Source of the DNA: Streptomyces vietnamensis
GTDB taxonomy: Bacteria; Actinomycetota; Actinomycetes; Streptomycetales; Streptomycetaceae
Direction of reading: 5' to 3'
Length of the DNA: 64,000 bases
Assembly: GCF_000830005.1 (NCBI RefSeq)
Contig: NZ_CP010407.1
Span: 6,522,001 to 6,586,000, forward strand
The first letter of the stretch is position 1. Each line of letters starts with the position of its first letter. Positions 53,873 through 62,654 of this stretch are shown here, one piece after another. The position numbers and the translations under genes were made by a program. The notes under the pieces were generated by a model that had not been told where the DNA came from, did not search any database, and saw only the letters and a program-made list of their open reading frames with translations.

Positions 53873-54788
53873 CGGCCGCGCGCGCACCCCGCGCGCCGCC
53901 CCCGGGGCCCGGCCGCGCGGCCCCGACCTCGGCGCCTGGTTCCTGGTGCTCCCGGCGCTCCTGCCGATCCTCGTCCTCAGCGTCGGCCCGCTCCTCTACG
54001 GCATCGCGCTCGCCTTCACCGACGCCCAGTCCGGCCGCACCCAGGCCACCCGCTGGGTCGGCACCCTCAACTTCCAGGACCTGCTGCACGACACCCTCTT
54101 CTGGGAGTCGTTCCGCATCGGCGCGGTCTGGGCCGTCGGGGTGACGATCCCCCAGTTCCTGCTCGCCCTCGGCCTCGCCCTCCTGCTCGACCAGAACCTC
54201 CGCTTCCGCTGGCTGGCCAGGGCCCTCGCCATCGTCCCCTGGGCGATGCCCGAGGTCGTCGTGGGCATCATGTGGCGGCTCGTCTACAACCCCGACGCCG
54301 GCATCCTCAACGAGACCCTCCGGAACCTCGGCCTCGGCGAGGGCCACGACTGGCTCTCCGGGCTCGCCACCGCCCTCCCCGCCGTCATCGTCGTCGGCGT
54401 CTGGGCCGGCATGCCGCAGACCACCGTCGCCCTGCTCGCCGGACTCCAGAACACCCCGCGCGAACTCCACGAGGCCGCCGCCCTCGACGGCGCCGGCGCC
54501 TGGCGCCGCTTCCGCGCCGTCACCTGGCCCGCGCTCCGGCCGGTGGCCCTCGCCATCACCGCCCTCAACCTCATCTGGAACTTCAACTCCTTCGCCCTGG
54601 TCTACGTCCTGACCAACGGCGGACCGGGCGGCCGCACCCGGCTCCCCATGCTCTTCGCCTACGAAGAGGCCTTCCGGTACGGGCAGTTCGGCTACGCCGC
54701 CGCAATGGGCTGCGTGATGGTCGCCGTCGTCTCGGTGCTCATCGCCCTCTCCCTCGTACGCCGCCTGAAAGGGGACCAGGACCGGTGA
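53844..54788 (+). CDS. Carbohydrate ABC transporter permease (MalF-type)
   Basis: The 314-aa protein has six membrane segments after a basic cytoplasmic N-terminus (RARTPRAAPGARPRGPDLG). The permease EAA loop HEAAALDGAGAWRRFRAVTW binds the ATPase. Downstream partner genes encode the second permease and the binding protein. GGAGG sits 7 bases before the ATG inside the upstream mini-ORF. No ATPase gene is present; a shared one such as MsiK elsewhere would be needed. Overlaps the next gene by GTGA. Confidence 0.92.
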   Translation: MSSVTTAERPGRARTPRAAPGARPRGPDLGAWFLVLPALLPILVLSVGPLLYGIALAFTDAQSGRTQATRWVGTLNFQDLLHDTLFWESFRIGAVWAVGVTIPQFLLALGLALLLDQNLRFRWLARALAIVPWAMPEVVVGIMWRLVYNPDAGILNETLRNLGLGEGHDWLSGLATALPAVIVVGVWAGMPQTTVALLAGLQNTPRELHEAAALDGAGAWRRFRAVTWPALRPVALAITALNLIWNFNSFALVYVLTNGGPGGRTRLPMLFAYEEAFRYGQFGYAAAMGCVMVAVVSVLIALSLVRRLKGDQDR

Positions 54789-55627
54789 GCGCCCTCCGGA
54801 CGAGCGGGCCCGCACGGGCAGGGCAGTACCTGGCCCTCCTCGCGTACCTGGTCTTCCTCGCCTTCCCCTTGCTCTGGCTGGTCTCCACCGCCTTCAAGCC
54901 CGCACCCGAACTGGCCTCGCTCCACCCCACCTGGATCCCGAAGGACCCCACCCTCGACAACTTCCGGCAGGCCTTCGACGAACAGCCCCTGCTCAGGGCC
55001 GCCGCGAACAGCCTGCTCGCAGCCGTCTCCGCCGCCGTGATCGCGGTGGCCGTCGCGACCCCGCTCGCCTATGTGACGGCCCGCCACCGGGGCCGGCTCA
55101 CCACGGCCGCCACCGGCTGGGTGGTGATCAGCCAGGCCTTCCCCTTCGTCCTCGTGATCATCCCGCTCTTCCTCGTCCTCAAGAACCTGCACCTGATCAA
55201 CAGCGTCGCCGGCCTCGTCCTGGTCTACGTGGTGTGGTCGCTGCCCTTCGCCCTCTGGATGCTCATGGGGTACGTCAGGGCCGTCCCGGCCGAGTTGGAG
55301 GAGGCCGCGGCCGTCGACGGCGCCGGCCGGATCCGTACCCTCGTCTCGGTCACCGCCCCGCTGCTCGCCCCCGGCATCGTCGCCACCGCGCTCTTCGCCT
55401 TCGTCACCGCCTGGAACGAGTTCTTCTTCGCGCTCGTCCTGCTCAAGACCCCCGAGAAGCAGACCCTGCCGGTCGTCCTCACCCACTTCCTCGGCGCCGA
55501 GGGCGTCGCCGACCTCGGCCCGCTGGCCGCCGCGGCCTTCCTCGCGACCCTGCCGTCCCTCGTCGTCTTCGGTGTCCTCCAGAGACGGATCACGGGCGGG
55601 ACGCTCGCCGGGGCGGTGAAGTCATGA
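54785..55627 (+). CDS. Carbohydrate ABC transporter permease (MalG-type)
   Basis: 280 aa from GTG 54785, overlapping the first permease by GTGA. It has six membrane segments: LLAYLVFLAFPLLWLVSTAF, NSLLAAVSAAVIAVAVATPL, and so on. The EAA loop is EEAAAVDGAGRIRTLVSVTA. WNEFFFALVLLKTPEKQTLP is characteristic of the second permease of CUT1 sugar importers. Overlaps the binding protein gene by ATGA. Confidence 0.93.
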   Translation: MSALRTSGPARAGQYLALLAYLVFLAFPLLWLVSTAFKPAPELASLHPTWIPKDPTLDNFRQAFDEQPLLRAAANSLLAAVSAAVIAVAVATPLAYVTARHRGRLTTAATGWVVISQAFPFVLVIIPLFLVLKNLHLINSVAGLVLVYVVWSLPFALWMLMGYVRAVPAELEEAAAVDGAGRIRTLVSVTAPLLAPGIVATALFAFVTAWNEFFFALVLLKTPEKQTLPVVLTHFLGAEGVADLGPLAAAAFLATLPSLVVFGVLQRRITGGTLAGAVKS

Positions 55628-56916
55628 GACGGCTCCTCGCCCTGATCGCCCTTCTCACCCTGCTCCTGACCGGTTGCACCGCGTCCGACGACGGCCCCGA
55701 CGACGGTGTCGTACGGCTCCGCTTCCAGTCCCTCGCCTGGCAGAAGGAGTCCGTCGACGCCAACCGGCAGCTCGTGAAGGAGTGGAACGCCGCCCACCCC
55801 GGCGTCCAGGTCGAGTACGTCCAGGGCAGCTGGGACTCCGTCCACGACCAGCTCCTCACCTCCTTCGAAGGCGGCGAGGCGCCCGACATCATCCACGACG
55901 CCTCCGACGACCTGGCCGACTTCGCCTACGGCGGCCACCTCGCCGACCTCCGCCCGCTGCTGCCCGAACGGCTGCGCGCCGACATCCCCGCCCGCAGCTG
56001 GGAGACGACCACCTTCGGCGAGGGCGTCTACGGCGTGCCGTTCCTCCAGGAGCCCCGCGTCCTCATCGCCAACCGCAGGATCCTGGAATCCTCCGGCGTC
56101 CGCGTCCCCACCCCGGCGAAACCCTGGACCTGGACCGAGTTCCGGCAGATCGCCCAGGACCTCACCCGGACCATGGGGCCCGGCCGGTACGCGGTCGCCT
56201 GGCCCCTCAAGGAACCCGTCTCCGTCAGCCTCAACCTCGGCGTCTCGGCCGGCGGCCGGCTCTTCTACCGGGGCCCGGACGGCCGGGTGACCGTCGACTT
56301 CACCGAGGCCGACGGCATCGTCCCCGGCACCGTCCACGACCAGGTCGCCACCGACCGGACCGCCCCGCGCACCACGCTCGGCAGCGGCGGCTCCGACACC
56401 CTCCCCGGCTTCTTCGCCGGCAAGTACGCCATGGTCCCGCTGGGCTTCGCCTACCGGCAGCAGATCGTCCAGCAGGCGCCCGAGGGCTTCGAGTGGACGG
56501 TGCTGCCCGCGCCCGTCGGCAGCGGGGGAACGGCCCAGGGCGTCTCCCCGCAGACCCTGTCGATCGCCGAGGACAGCCCTCACAAGAAGGAGGCGGCCGA
56601 GTTCCTCGACTTCTTCCTCCGCCCGGCGAACATGGTGCGGCTCGCGCGCGGCGACTGGATGCTGCCCACCGGCACCGCCGCGCTCGCCGACCCCTCCCTG
56701 CACACCGCGCGGGACGGCTGGGCGACCGGGGCGGCGGTGGCCGAACACCTGCGTCCGGCGCCCGCGCAGTCGGTGCGCGGCTACCCGGAGTGGAAGGACA
56801 AGGTGGCGACCCCGGCGTTCCAGGAGTACTACAGCGGCGCCATCGACGGCACGGAGCTGTGCCGGCGCCTGGTCGAGGACGGCAACCGGGTCCTCGCCCG
56901 CTATCAGCGCAGATGA
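55624..56916 (+). CDS. Extracellular sugar-binding lipoprotein
   Basis: The 430-aa binding protein has a lipobox LLTGC (C18) in its signal peptide, so it is anchored to the membrane. The CUT1 type is supported by VRLRFQSLAWQKESVDANRQ, VQGSWDSVHDQLLTSFEGGE, APDIIHDASDDLADFAYGGH, and MVPLGFAYRQQIVQQAPEGF. The unusual order (permeases first, binding protein last) is clear. The ligand cannot be told. A short hairpin (ATGACG/CGTCAT) covers the stop codon. Confidence 0.92.
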   Translation: MRRLLALIALLTLLLTGCTASDDGPDDGVVRLRFQSLAWQKESVDANRQLVKEWNAAHPGVQVEYVQGSWDSVHDQLLTSFEGGEAPDIIHDASDDLADFAYGGHLADLRPLLPERLRADIPARSWETTTFGEGVYGVPFLQEPRVLIANRRILESSGVRVPTPAKPWTWTEFRQIAQDLTRTMGPGRYAVAWPLKEPVSVSLNLGVSAGGRLFYRGPDGRVTVDFTEADGIVPGTVHDQVATDRTAPRTTLGSGGSDTLPGFFAGKYAMVPLGFAYRQQIVQQAPEGFEWTVLPAPVGSGGTAQGVSPQTLSIAEDSPHKKEAAEFLDFFLRPANMVRLARGDWMLPTGTAALADPSLHTARDGWATGAAVAEHLRPAPAQSVRGYPEWKDKVATPAFQEYYSGAIDGTELCRRLVEDGNRVLARYQRR

Positions 56917-56928
56917 CGGATTCGTCAT
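56913..56928. terminator. Small hairpin at the end of the ABC operon
   Basis: ATGACG (56913-56918) and CGTCAT (56923-56928), 4-base loop, overlap the TGA stop. AT-richer sequence follows to about 56957. A weak terminator or mRNA 3' end is possible. Confidence 0.35.
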
Positions 56929-57056
56929 TACGAAACATTCTTGAATAAGTCACAGATGGGTGAAGGGTCTTCTCCGGGATCCCGTCGATCGGCCAGGGTT
57001 CGGACCAGCCACCGTGCCGCCCCCCACGCGGCGCGGTGGCCGCATAGATTGAGCCC

Positions 57057-57611
57057 ATGACGAAGACGTACGCGGCCCTGCTCAGGGGCATCAACGTGAG
57101 CGGGCGCCGCAAGGTCCCCATGGCGGAACTCCGGACCCTCCTCGAAGGACTCGGGCACACGGACGTCCGCACCTACCTCCAGAGCGGGAACGCCGTCTTC
57201 ACCACCGACTCCGGCGCCGGCGAGGACGAGCTCAGGGCCGCGCTCGAAGACGCGATCGAGGAGCGTTTCGGCTTCCGCGTCGACTGCCTCGTCCGCGACG
57301 GCGACTACCTCGCCGCCGTCGCCGACGCCTGCCCCTTCCCGGCCGCCGAACTGGAGGGCAAGCAGCTCCACGCCATCTACTACTCGGAGGCCGCCGACCC
57401 CGAGCGCTTCGCCTCGATCGACCGCGAGACCTTCCTCCCCGAGGACTTCGCCCTCGGCGACCGCGTGCTCTACCTCTACACCCCCGAAGGCCTCGGGAAT
57501 TCCAAGCTCGGCGAAGCGGTCTCCCGCCCGTCCGTCGTGAAGGGCCTGGTCGCCACCGGCCGGAACTGGAACACGGTGGTCAAGCTCGTCGAGATGACGC
57601 AGGGGAACTGA
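57057..57611 (+). CDS. DUF1697 family protein
   Basis: The 184-aa protein begins with the family signature [20 protein letters not shown], then [16 protein letters not shown] [32 protein letters not shown], and [16 protein letters not shown]. Function unknown; the family is predicted to have an alpha/beta fold and occurs singly. TAGATT six bases before the ATG and the lack of a ribosome site suggest a leaderless mRNA. Confidence 0.93.
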   Translation: MTKTYAALLRGINVSGRRKVPMAELRTLLEGLGHTDVRTYLQSGNAVFTTDSGAGEDELRAALEDAIEERFGFRVDCLVRDGDYLAAVADACPFPAAELEGKQLHAIYYSEAADPERFASIDRETFLPEDFALGDRVLYLYTPEGLGNSKLGEAVSRPSVVKGLVATGRNWNTVVKLVEMTQGN

Positions 57612-57643
57612 CCCCGAAGTGGCCCAGTCGAGAGGGCGGGGAA

Positions 57644-57663
57644 TGGCCCGTGATCACGGGCCA
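57644..57663. promoter_or_regulatory. Perfect 20-bp palindrome upstream of the nitroreductase-like gene
   Basis: TGGCCCGTGATCACGGGCCA is fully self-complementary with no loop, so it is more likely a protein site than a terminator. It lies just upstream of the -10-like TAGATT (57673-57678), over the expected -35 position, 23 bases before the start codon. Confidence 0.6.
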
Positions 57664-57685
57664 ACTCCCGACTAGATTCAACGAC

Positions 57686-58312
57686 ATGACGAGCAACGAG
57701 ACCACGCCCCGCCCCACCGTCGACTTCTACTTCGACCCCGCCTGCCCCTTCGCCTGGATCACCTCCCGCTGGATGCTCGAGGTCGAGGCCCACCGGGACA
57801 TCGACCTCCGCTTCAAGGTCATGAGCCTGTACTTCCACAACGAGGGCAACGAACTGCCCGACTGGTACCGCGAGCTCGTCGACGCCTCCATCGGCCCGGT
57901 CCGGGTGGCGGCGGCCGCCGCCGAACAGCACGGCGAGGAGATCCTGCGCCCGCTCTACACCGCGTACGGCACCCGCATCCACGAGAAGAAGCAGAAGGAC
58001 TTCGACGCGGTCGTCGCGGAGTCCCTCAACGAGCTCGGCCTCCCGCCGGAACTGGCCGCCGCCGCCCACGACCCGGCCTACGACGAGGCCGTCCGCCGCA
58101 GCCACGACGCCGGCAAGGACCCCGAGGCCGAGGGGTACGTCGGCACCCCCACGATCCACGTCGACGGCACCGTCTGGTTCGGCCCGGTCCTGCGGGCGAT
58201 CCCGCGCGGCGAGAAGGCCGCCGAACTCTTCGACAGCTTCCGCGTCCTCGCCTCGCACCCGGACCTCTTCGAACTCAAGCGCACCCGCACGGGCGGCCTC
58301 GACTTCAGCTAG
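57686..58312 (+). CDS. DsbA-fold mycothiol-dependent nitroreductase-like protein
   Basis: The 208-aa thioredoxin/DsbA-fold protein has [18 protein letters not shown] with a single catalytic Cys (CPFA), [20 protein letters not shown] with the cis-Pro loop (GTPT), and an all-helical insert. It matches the Rv2466c-type mycothiol-dependent nitroreductase family; Rv2466c has a CPWC motif, and this protein keeps only the first Cys. It likely handles mycothiol adducts or mixed disulfides. ATG 57686 is preceded by TAGATT at 7 bases, so probably leaderless. Confidence 0.85.
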   Translation: MTSNETTPRPTVDFYFDPACPFAWITSRWMLEVEAHRDIDLRFKVMSLYFHNEGNELPDWYRELVDASIGPVRVAAAAAEQHGEEILRPLYTAYGTRIHEKKQKDFDAVVAESLNELGLPPELAAAAHDPAYDEAVRRSHDAGKDPEAEGYVGTPTIHVDGTVWFGPVLRAIPRGEKAAELFDSFRVLASHPDLFELKRTRTGGLDFS

Positions 58313-58348
58313 GGCCTGTCCGGCGGATCAGGGTCGGACAGGCCCTAG
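58309..58348. terminator. Hairpin terminator over the nitroreductase-like stop codon
   Basis: CTAGGGCCTGTCC (58309-58321) and GGACAGGCCCTAG (58336-58348) form a perfect 13-bp stem with a 14-base loop. The left arm contains the TAG stop codon (58310-58312). Confidence 0.85.
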
Positions 58349-58408
58349 CCGGGCCCCTGTCGCGAAAGTTCAAGACCGGGTGCCGGGACGTTCCGTACCG
58401 TCGACGGC

Positions 58409-58981
58409 ATGAACGAGATCCACACGCACCTCACCGTCTGCGCCGCCGAGGCGAGCCGTGTCGCCCGTGCCGTCACCGCCGAACAGCTCGGCACCCCCTC
58501 GGTCTGCGCCGACTGGACGGTCCGCGAACTCGCCAACCACCTGGTCCTCTACTCCGCCCACGGCCTCGAACACCGCGCCCTGCGCACCGAACTCCCCGAG
58601 GAGACCACCAAGCGGGACTTCACCGCCGAGGACGACTGGGCCGAGGCGTACGCGGCCCAGCTCGACCGGGCCCTGGCCGCCTGGGAGAAGCCGGAGGCCT
58701 GGGAGGGGGAGGTCGACATGGTCGGCAGCGCCATGCCGGCCACCGAGATCGCCGCCATGCTGGCCCTGGAACTCGCCCTGCACGGCTGGGACCTGGCCCG
58801 CTCCACGGGGGAGGAGTACGGCGTGCCCGAGGAGACGGGCGCCTACCTGCTCGGCGTCGTCGAGCGGTACGCCGACATGTACCGCCGGTACGAGGGTTTC
58901 GCCGAGCCCGGCGCGGTGTCCGAGACCTCGGACCCCTTCACCCGCGCCCTCGCCCTGAGCGGCCGCGAGCCCGGGAACTAA
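58409..58981 (+). CDS. TIGR03086-family (DinB-like) metal-binding protein
   Basis: The 190-aa protein has the maleylpyruvate-isomerase/DinB-type four-helix pattern: ADWTVRELANHLVLYSAHGL with the first His, and LELALHGWDLARSTG with the second His. The D-W-T-V-R-E-L-x-x-H and A-x-x-x-x-x-x-H-x-W-D-L blocks are as in TIGR03086. These are thiol-dependent hydrolase or transferase-like proteins, often mycothiol linked; the adjacent nitroreductase-like gene agrees with this. TACCGT lies 7 bases upstream; leaderless. Overlaps the convergent chelatase by 4 bases. Confidence 0.88.
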   Translation: MNEIHTHLTVCAAEASRVARAVTAEQLGTPSVCADWTVRELANHLVLYSAHGLEHRALRTELPEETTKRDFTAEDDWAEAYAAQLDRALAAWEKPEAWEGEVDMVGSAMPATEIAAMLALELALHGWDLARSTGEEYGVPEETGAYLLGVVERYADMYRRYEGFAEPGAVSETSDPFTRALALSGREPGN

Positions 58982-59721
58982 CCCGCGACCGCCGCGCGCT
59001 CGGGGGCGCGTACGGCCGACTCGTACCGCTCCACGAGCAGCGCGGCCAGCTCCGGCGAGGGGCCCAGGACGTCCGCGAGGACATCGGCCCCGGCCGCGCC
59101 CGTCGCGATGCGGTCCGGGAGGCGGCCCGGGGCGATGACGTACGGGGCGACGGCCACCCGGTGGACGCCCGGGTCCGTGCGCAGGGTGCGGACCGCGTCC
59201 TCCGTGCGGGGGAGGGATGCGGAGGCGAACGCGGGTCGCACGGAGCACCAACCGGTGCGCCGCAGCTCCCGCGCCGTTTCTGCGATCACCGCGATCGCCT
59301 CCGGGTCTGTGGAGCCCGCCGAGGCCAGGACGACCCCGGTCGTGGGCTTGTCGGCGGGCGTGAGGCCCGCTTCGTACAACCGCCGCTCCACCGCCGCGAT
59401 CAGCAGCGGCGAGGGGCCGAGGACCTCCGCCTGGCGGATGCGCAGGGACGGGGGAGCCTGGCGCAGTACGGCGGGGATGTCGGCCTTCGCGTGGAAGGCC
59501 CGGGTGAGGAGGAGCGGCAGGGCCACGACCTCCCGTACCCCGTCCGCCGCGAGCCGGTCGAGCACTCCCGGCACCGACGGCAGGTTGAAGTCCAGGAACG
59601 CCGTCTCCACGCGCAGCCCCGGCCGCAGCGCACCGGCCCGGCGCACCAGCGCCTGGACGGTCGCCGCGTGCCGCGGGTCGCGGCTGCCGTGGGCGATCAC
59701 GAGGAGGACAGGGCGGTTCAT
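58978..59721 (-). CDS. Sirohydrochlorin chelatase (CbiX/SirB type)
   Basis: The 247-aa protein has two CbiX-like halves. The first carries LLVIAHGSRDPRHAATVQAL (His for metal) and LLTRAFHAKADIPAVLRQ (second His). The second half is more divergent (VVLASAGSTDPEAI; VAPYVIAPGRLPDRI). It inserts iron (siroheme) or cobalt. Position at the end of the sulfur operon argues for siroheme supply to sulfite reductase. The ATG at 59721 lies 2 bases beyond the ssuC stop. Confidence 0.9.
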   Translation of the reverse strand: MNRPVLLVIAHGSRDPRHAATVQALVRRAGALRPGLRVETAFLDFNLPSVPGVLDRLAADGVREVVALPLLLTRAFHAKADIPAVLRQAPPSLRIRQAEVLGPSPLLIAAVERRLYEAGLTPADKPTTGVVLASAGSTDPEAIAVIAETARELRRTGWCSVRPAFASASLPRTEDAVRTLRTDPGVHRVAVAPYVIAPGRLPDRIATGAAGADVLADVLGPSPELAALLVERYESAVRAPERAAVAG

Positions 59722-59723
59722 GG

Positions 59724-60608
59724 TCAGGCCTTCGTGAGCAGGCCGCGGCGGCGCAGGACCGCGCGCTCCAGCGGGCTGAAGATGAGCAGGTCGATGGCGA
59801 TGCCGACGATCAGGATCAGGATGATCGCCAGGAAGATCCCGGCCATGTCGATGTTGTTGCGGCCGTTCTCCAGGAGCTGGCCGAGGCCGAGGCCCAGGTC
59901 CGGCGAGGAGGCGATGATCTCCGCGGCCATCAGCGAGCGCCAGGAGAACGCCCAGCCCTGCTTGAGGCCGGCCAGGTAGCCGGGGAGCGCGGCCGGCATC
60001 ACGATGTGCCAGGCGCCCTTGAGGCCCGTCGCGCCGAGCGTCTGGCCCGCCCGCAGGAAGAGCGGCGGGACCTGGTCGACGCCGGCGACGAGGCCGTTGG
60101 CGATCGAGGGGACGGCGCCGAGCAGGATCACCGCGTACATCATGCTGTCGTTGAGGCCGAGCCACAGGACGGCCGGGGCGACCCAGGCCACCGAGGGCAG
60201 CGACTGGAGGCCCGCGAGGACCGGGCCGATCGCCGCGCGCACGAACTTCACGCGGGAGACGAGCAGACCCAGCGGGGTGCCGATGGCGAGCGCCAGGAGG
60301 AAGCCGAAGAGGGCCCGGGAGATGCTGGTCCAGAGGACCTGGAGGAGCGTGCCCTCCCGCCACATCGTGGTCAGGCTGTCCCAGACCGCGGACGGGGCGG
60401 GCAGCTTGTAGTCGTCCGTCACCTTCAGGGTGACGAGCAGCTGCCAGACCACCAGGACGAGCACGACGGCGACGACCGGCGGCAGCACCTTCTTGACCAG
60501 CACCTGGCGGACCGGGAGCCGCGAGACGTTCACGGTGTCGAGGGCGTCCAGGCCCGCTTCGAGGCCGGCGAGGTCGTCGGTGTTCGGGCTGATGTCAGTG
60601 CTGGCCAT
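59724..60608 (-). CDS. ssuC: Aliphatic sulfonate ABC transporter permease
   Basis: 294 aa from ATG 60608 (GGGGAGA upstream). It has about six membrane segments (VLPPVVAVVLVLVVWQLLVT, ISRALFGFLLALAIGTPLGL, and others) with the SsuC/TauC loop GQTLGATGLKGAWHIVMPAA and AWSWR-type FSWRSLMAAEIIAS. It pairs with the ATPase upstream, whose stop overlaps its start by 14 bases. The sulfonate ligand is inferred from the sulfur context (cysN, chelatase). Confidence 0.9.
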   Translation of the reverse strand: MASTDISPNTDDLAGLEAGLDALDTVNVSRLPVRQVLVKKVLPPVVAVVLVLVVWQLLVTLKVTDDYKLPAPSAVWDSLTTMWREGTLLQVLWTSISRALFGFLLALAIGTPLGLLVSRVKFVRAAIGPVLAGLQSLPSVAWVAPAVLWLGLNDSMMYAVILLGAVPSIANGLVAGVDQVPPLFLRAGQTLGATGLKGAWHIVMPAALPGYLAGLKQGWAFSWRSLMAAEIIASSPDLGLGLGQLLENGRNNIDMAGIFLAIILILIVGIAIDLLIFSPLERAVLRRRGLLTKA

Positions 60609-61389
60609 GGCGGCGGATCTCCCCACGCAGGTGCTCGGTGATCTCGAGGGACAGCTCCGCGACGGCGGAGTCCTCGATGCGGCGCGGCTGCGGGATGTCG
60701 ATGCTCCACTCGTGCGCGATCCGGCCGGGCCGGGACGAGAGGAGGACGACGCGCTCGGCCAGCCGCACGGCCTCGCGCACGTTGTGGGTGACGAAGAGCA
60801 CCGACAGTTTCGTCTCCCGCCAGATCCGGGTCAGCTCGTCGTGCAGCACGTCCCGGGTGATGGCGTCGAGCGCGGCGAACGGCTCGTCCATCAGGAGCAG
60901 GTCGCTGTCCTGGGCGAGCGCGCGGGCCAGCGCGACCCGCTGCCGCATGCCGCCGGACAGCTCGTGGACCCGCTTGTCGTACGAGCCGCCGAGCCGGACG
61001 AGGTCGAGCAGCCGCTCGGCCTCCTCGCGCCGCTCGGCCTTGGGCACCCCGCGCAGCCGCAGGGCGAGTTCGATGTTCTTGCCCGCGGTGAGCCACGGGA
61101 AGAGGGCGTGCTCCTGGAACATCAGGGCCGGCCGGCCGCCGGGGGTCTCGATGGACCCCGCGGACGGCCGGTCGAGCCCGGCAACCAGGTTGAGCAGCGT
61201 GGACTTGCCGCAGCCCGAAGCGCCCAGGAGGGTGACGAACTCGCCGGGGGCGACATCGAGCGAGATGTCGTCGAGGACGAGCTGCCCGCCGGCGGGTCCG
61301 CCGAAGGACTTGGAGACGTGCTCGATGCGGGCGGCATGGGTCACCGCCGCACGGTCCTCGGCCTTGGCGAGCGTCGTGGTCGTGGCCAT
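60595..61389 (-). CDS. ssuB: Aliphatic sulfonate ABC transporter ATPase
   Basis: 264 aa from ATG 61389 (AGGAGGT 7 bases upstream, so the GTG three codons earlier inside it is rejected). Walker A GASGCGKST (residues 56-64), Q-loop MFQEHALFPW, signature LSGGMRQR, Walker B LLLMDEPFAALD and switch His (VTHNVREA) are intact. SsuB/TauB type by the HALFPW motif. It energises import by the SsuC permease. Confidence 0.92.
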   Translation of the reverse strand: MATTTTLAKAEDRAAVTHAARIEHVSKSFGGPAGGQLVLDDISLDVAPGEFVTLLGASGCGKSTLLNLVAGLDRPSAGSIETPGGRPALMFQEHALFPWLTAGKNIELALRLRGVPKAERREEAERLLDLVRLGGSYDKRVHELSGGMRQRVALARALAQDSDLLLMDEPFAALDAITRDVLHDELTRIWRETKLSVLFVTHNVREAVRLAERVVLLSSRPGRIAHEWSIDIPQPRRIEDSAVAELSLEITEHLRGEIRRHGQH

Positions 61390-61422
61390 GGTCGTCACCT
61401 CCTGGGTTTCAGCTGCGGGCTG

Positions 61423-62541
61423 TTACTTCGCGCCGAGACCGGCGTCGGAGACCTCGGGCTGACCCGCGGCCTTCAGGACCTTGTTGAGCGGCTTCAGGTC
61501 GTAGATCCCGGAGAGCTCGGGCTGCTTCAGGAGACCGGCCTTCACCGCGTGGTCGGCCTGGGTCTGCAGGGTGGACGCCAGCGGGTCGTTGGTGAACTGG
61601 ATGGACGGCCACGCGGCGTCGATCACCTTCGCGCCCAGCGCCTTGCCCGAGAGGGCCTTCAGCTTGGCGTTGGCCGAGGCCTTCGCCTTGTCCTGGTTGG
61701 CGTTGATCCACTCGTTGGTCTTCACCGAGCCGCGCAGGAACGCCTCGACGACGTCCGGGTGCGCGGTCAGGAACTTCTGCGACACGATGATGTTCGTGAT
61801 GACGAACTTCTTGTCCGGCCACAGGTCGGACTCGTTGAGCAGCACCTTCGCGCCCTCGCTGACCAGCTTCGACGCGGTCGGCTCGGGCACCCAGGCGCCG
61901 TCGATGGCACCGGAGGAGTAGGCGTTCGGGGTGACCTTGTTGTCCGTGCGGACCACGGAGACGTCGCCCTTGCCGCTCTGGGCGTCGACCTTCCAGCCCT
62001 TCTCGGAGATCCAGTTGAGGAAGGCCACGTCCTGGGTGTTGCCGAGCTGCGGGGTGGCGATCTTCTTGCCCTTGAGGTCGTCCAGGGTCTTGATCTTCGC
62101 CGGGTTCACCACGAGCTTCACGCCACCGGAGGCGGCGCCGCCGACGATGCGGAGGTTGGTGCCCTTGGTCTTGACGTAGCCGTTGATGGACGGCGAGGGG
62201 CCGATGAAGCCGATGTCGATCGAGCCGGCGTTCAGCGCCTCGATCTCGGACGGGCCCGCGTTGAAGGTGGTGGGGACCAGCTTGGTGCCGCCCAGCTCCT
62301 TCTGGAGGATGCCCTCCTGGTCACCGACGAGCGCGGTGGCGTGCGTGAGGTTGGGGAAGTACCCGAGCCGTACGGTGTCGGCGGAGAGCTTCTTGCCCTC
62401 GGCGGCCACCTTCTTCGTGGCGTCGTCGTCGTTCTTGGCCTCGGAGCCGTAGCCGCAGGAGGCGAGCGCGCCGATCAGCAGCGGCAGGGCGGCGGCGGCG
62501 GCCAGGCCGCGGCGCAGGGTGGTACGGGTGGTGGCAGGCAC
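61423..62541 (-). CDS. ssuA: Aliphatic sulfonate-binding lipoprotein
   Basis: 372 aa from GTG 62541 (GAGGGGAAC upstream). The lipobox ALASC gives lipidated C29. The SsuA/NMT1-type domain has VRLGYFPNLTHATALVGDQE, NAGPSEIEALNAGSIDIGFI, GPSPSINGYVKTKG, VNPAKIKTLDDLKGKKIATP, and AIDGAWVPEPTASKLV. It binds organosulfonates in the cell envelope. The Cys-containing candidate leader ORF lies 113 bases upstream. Confidence 0.9.
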   Translation of the reverse strand: MPATTRTTLRRGLAAAAALPLLIGALASCGYGSEAKNDDDATKKVAAEGKKLSADTVRLGYFPNLTHATALVGDQEGILQKELGGTKLVPTTFNAGPSEIEALNAGSIDIGFIGPSPSINGYVKTKGTNLRIVGGAASGGVKLVVNPAKIKTLDDLKGKKIATPQLGNTQDVAFLNWISEKGWKVDAQSGKGDVSVVRTDNKVTPNAYSSGAIDGAWVPEPTASKLVSEGAKVLLNESDLWPDKKFVITNIIVSQKFLTAHPDVVEAFLRGSVKTNEWINANQDKAKASANAKLKALSGKALGAKVIDAAWPSIQFTNDPLASTLQTQADHAVKAGLLKQPELSGIYDLKPLNKVLKAAGQPEVSDAGLGAK

Positions 62542-62596
62542 GGGTGGTGTTCCCCTCGGTTCGACTTCTCAGCGAAGTCTGCGTCTATGTCTTTCG

Positions 62597-62623
62597 GGGT
62601 GGAGCGGGTGGAGCGGGTGGAGC
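62597..62623. repeat. Three 9-base direct repeats (GGGTGGAGC)
   Basis: GGGTGGAGC at 62597-62605, 62606-62614 and 62615-62623, in the 5' UTR of ssuA. On the minus strand they read GCTCCACCC, a C-rich stretch that could pair with G-rich ribosome sites. Confidence 0.7.
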
Positions 62624-62654
62624 CGTGTCGCACCGCTCATGCGGCGCACAGAGG

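Noticed and set aside
57640..57666. Sigma-R type promoter (GGAAT-N18-GTT) before the nitroreductase-like gene
   Set aside because: GGAAT is present at 57640-57644, but no GTT follows at 16 to 20 bases. The palindrome plus TAGATT explains the region better.
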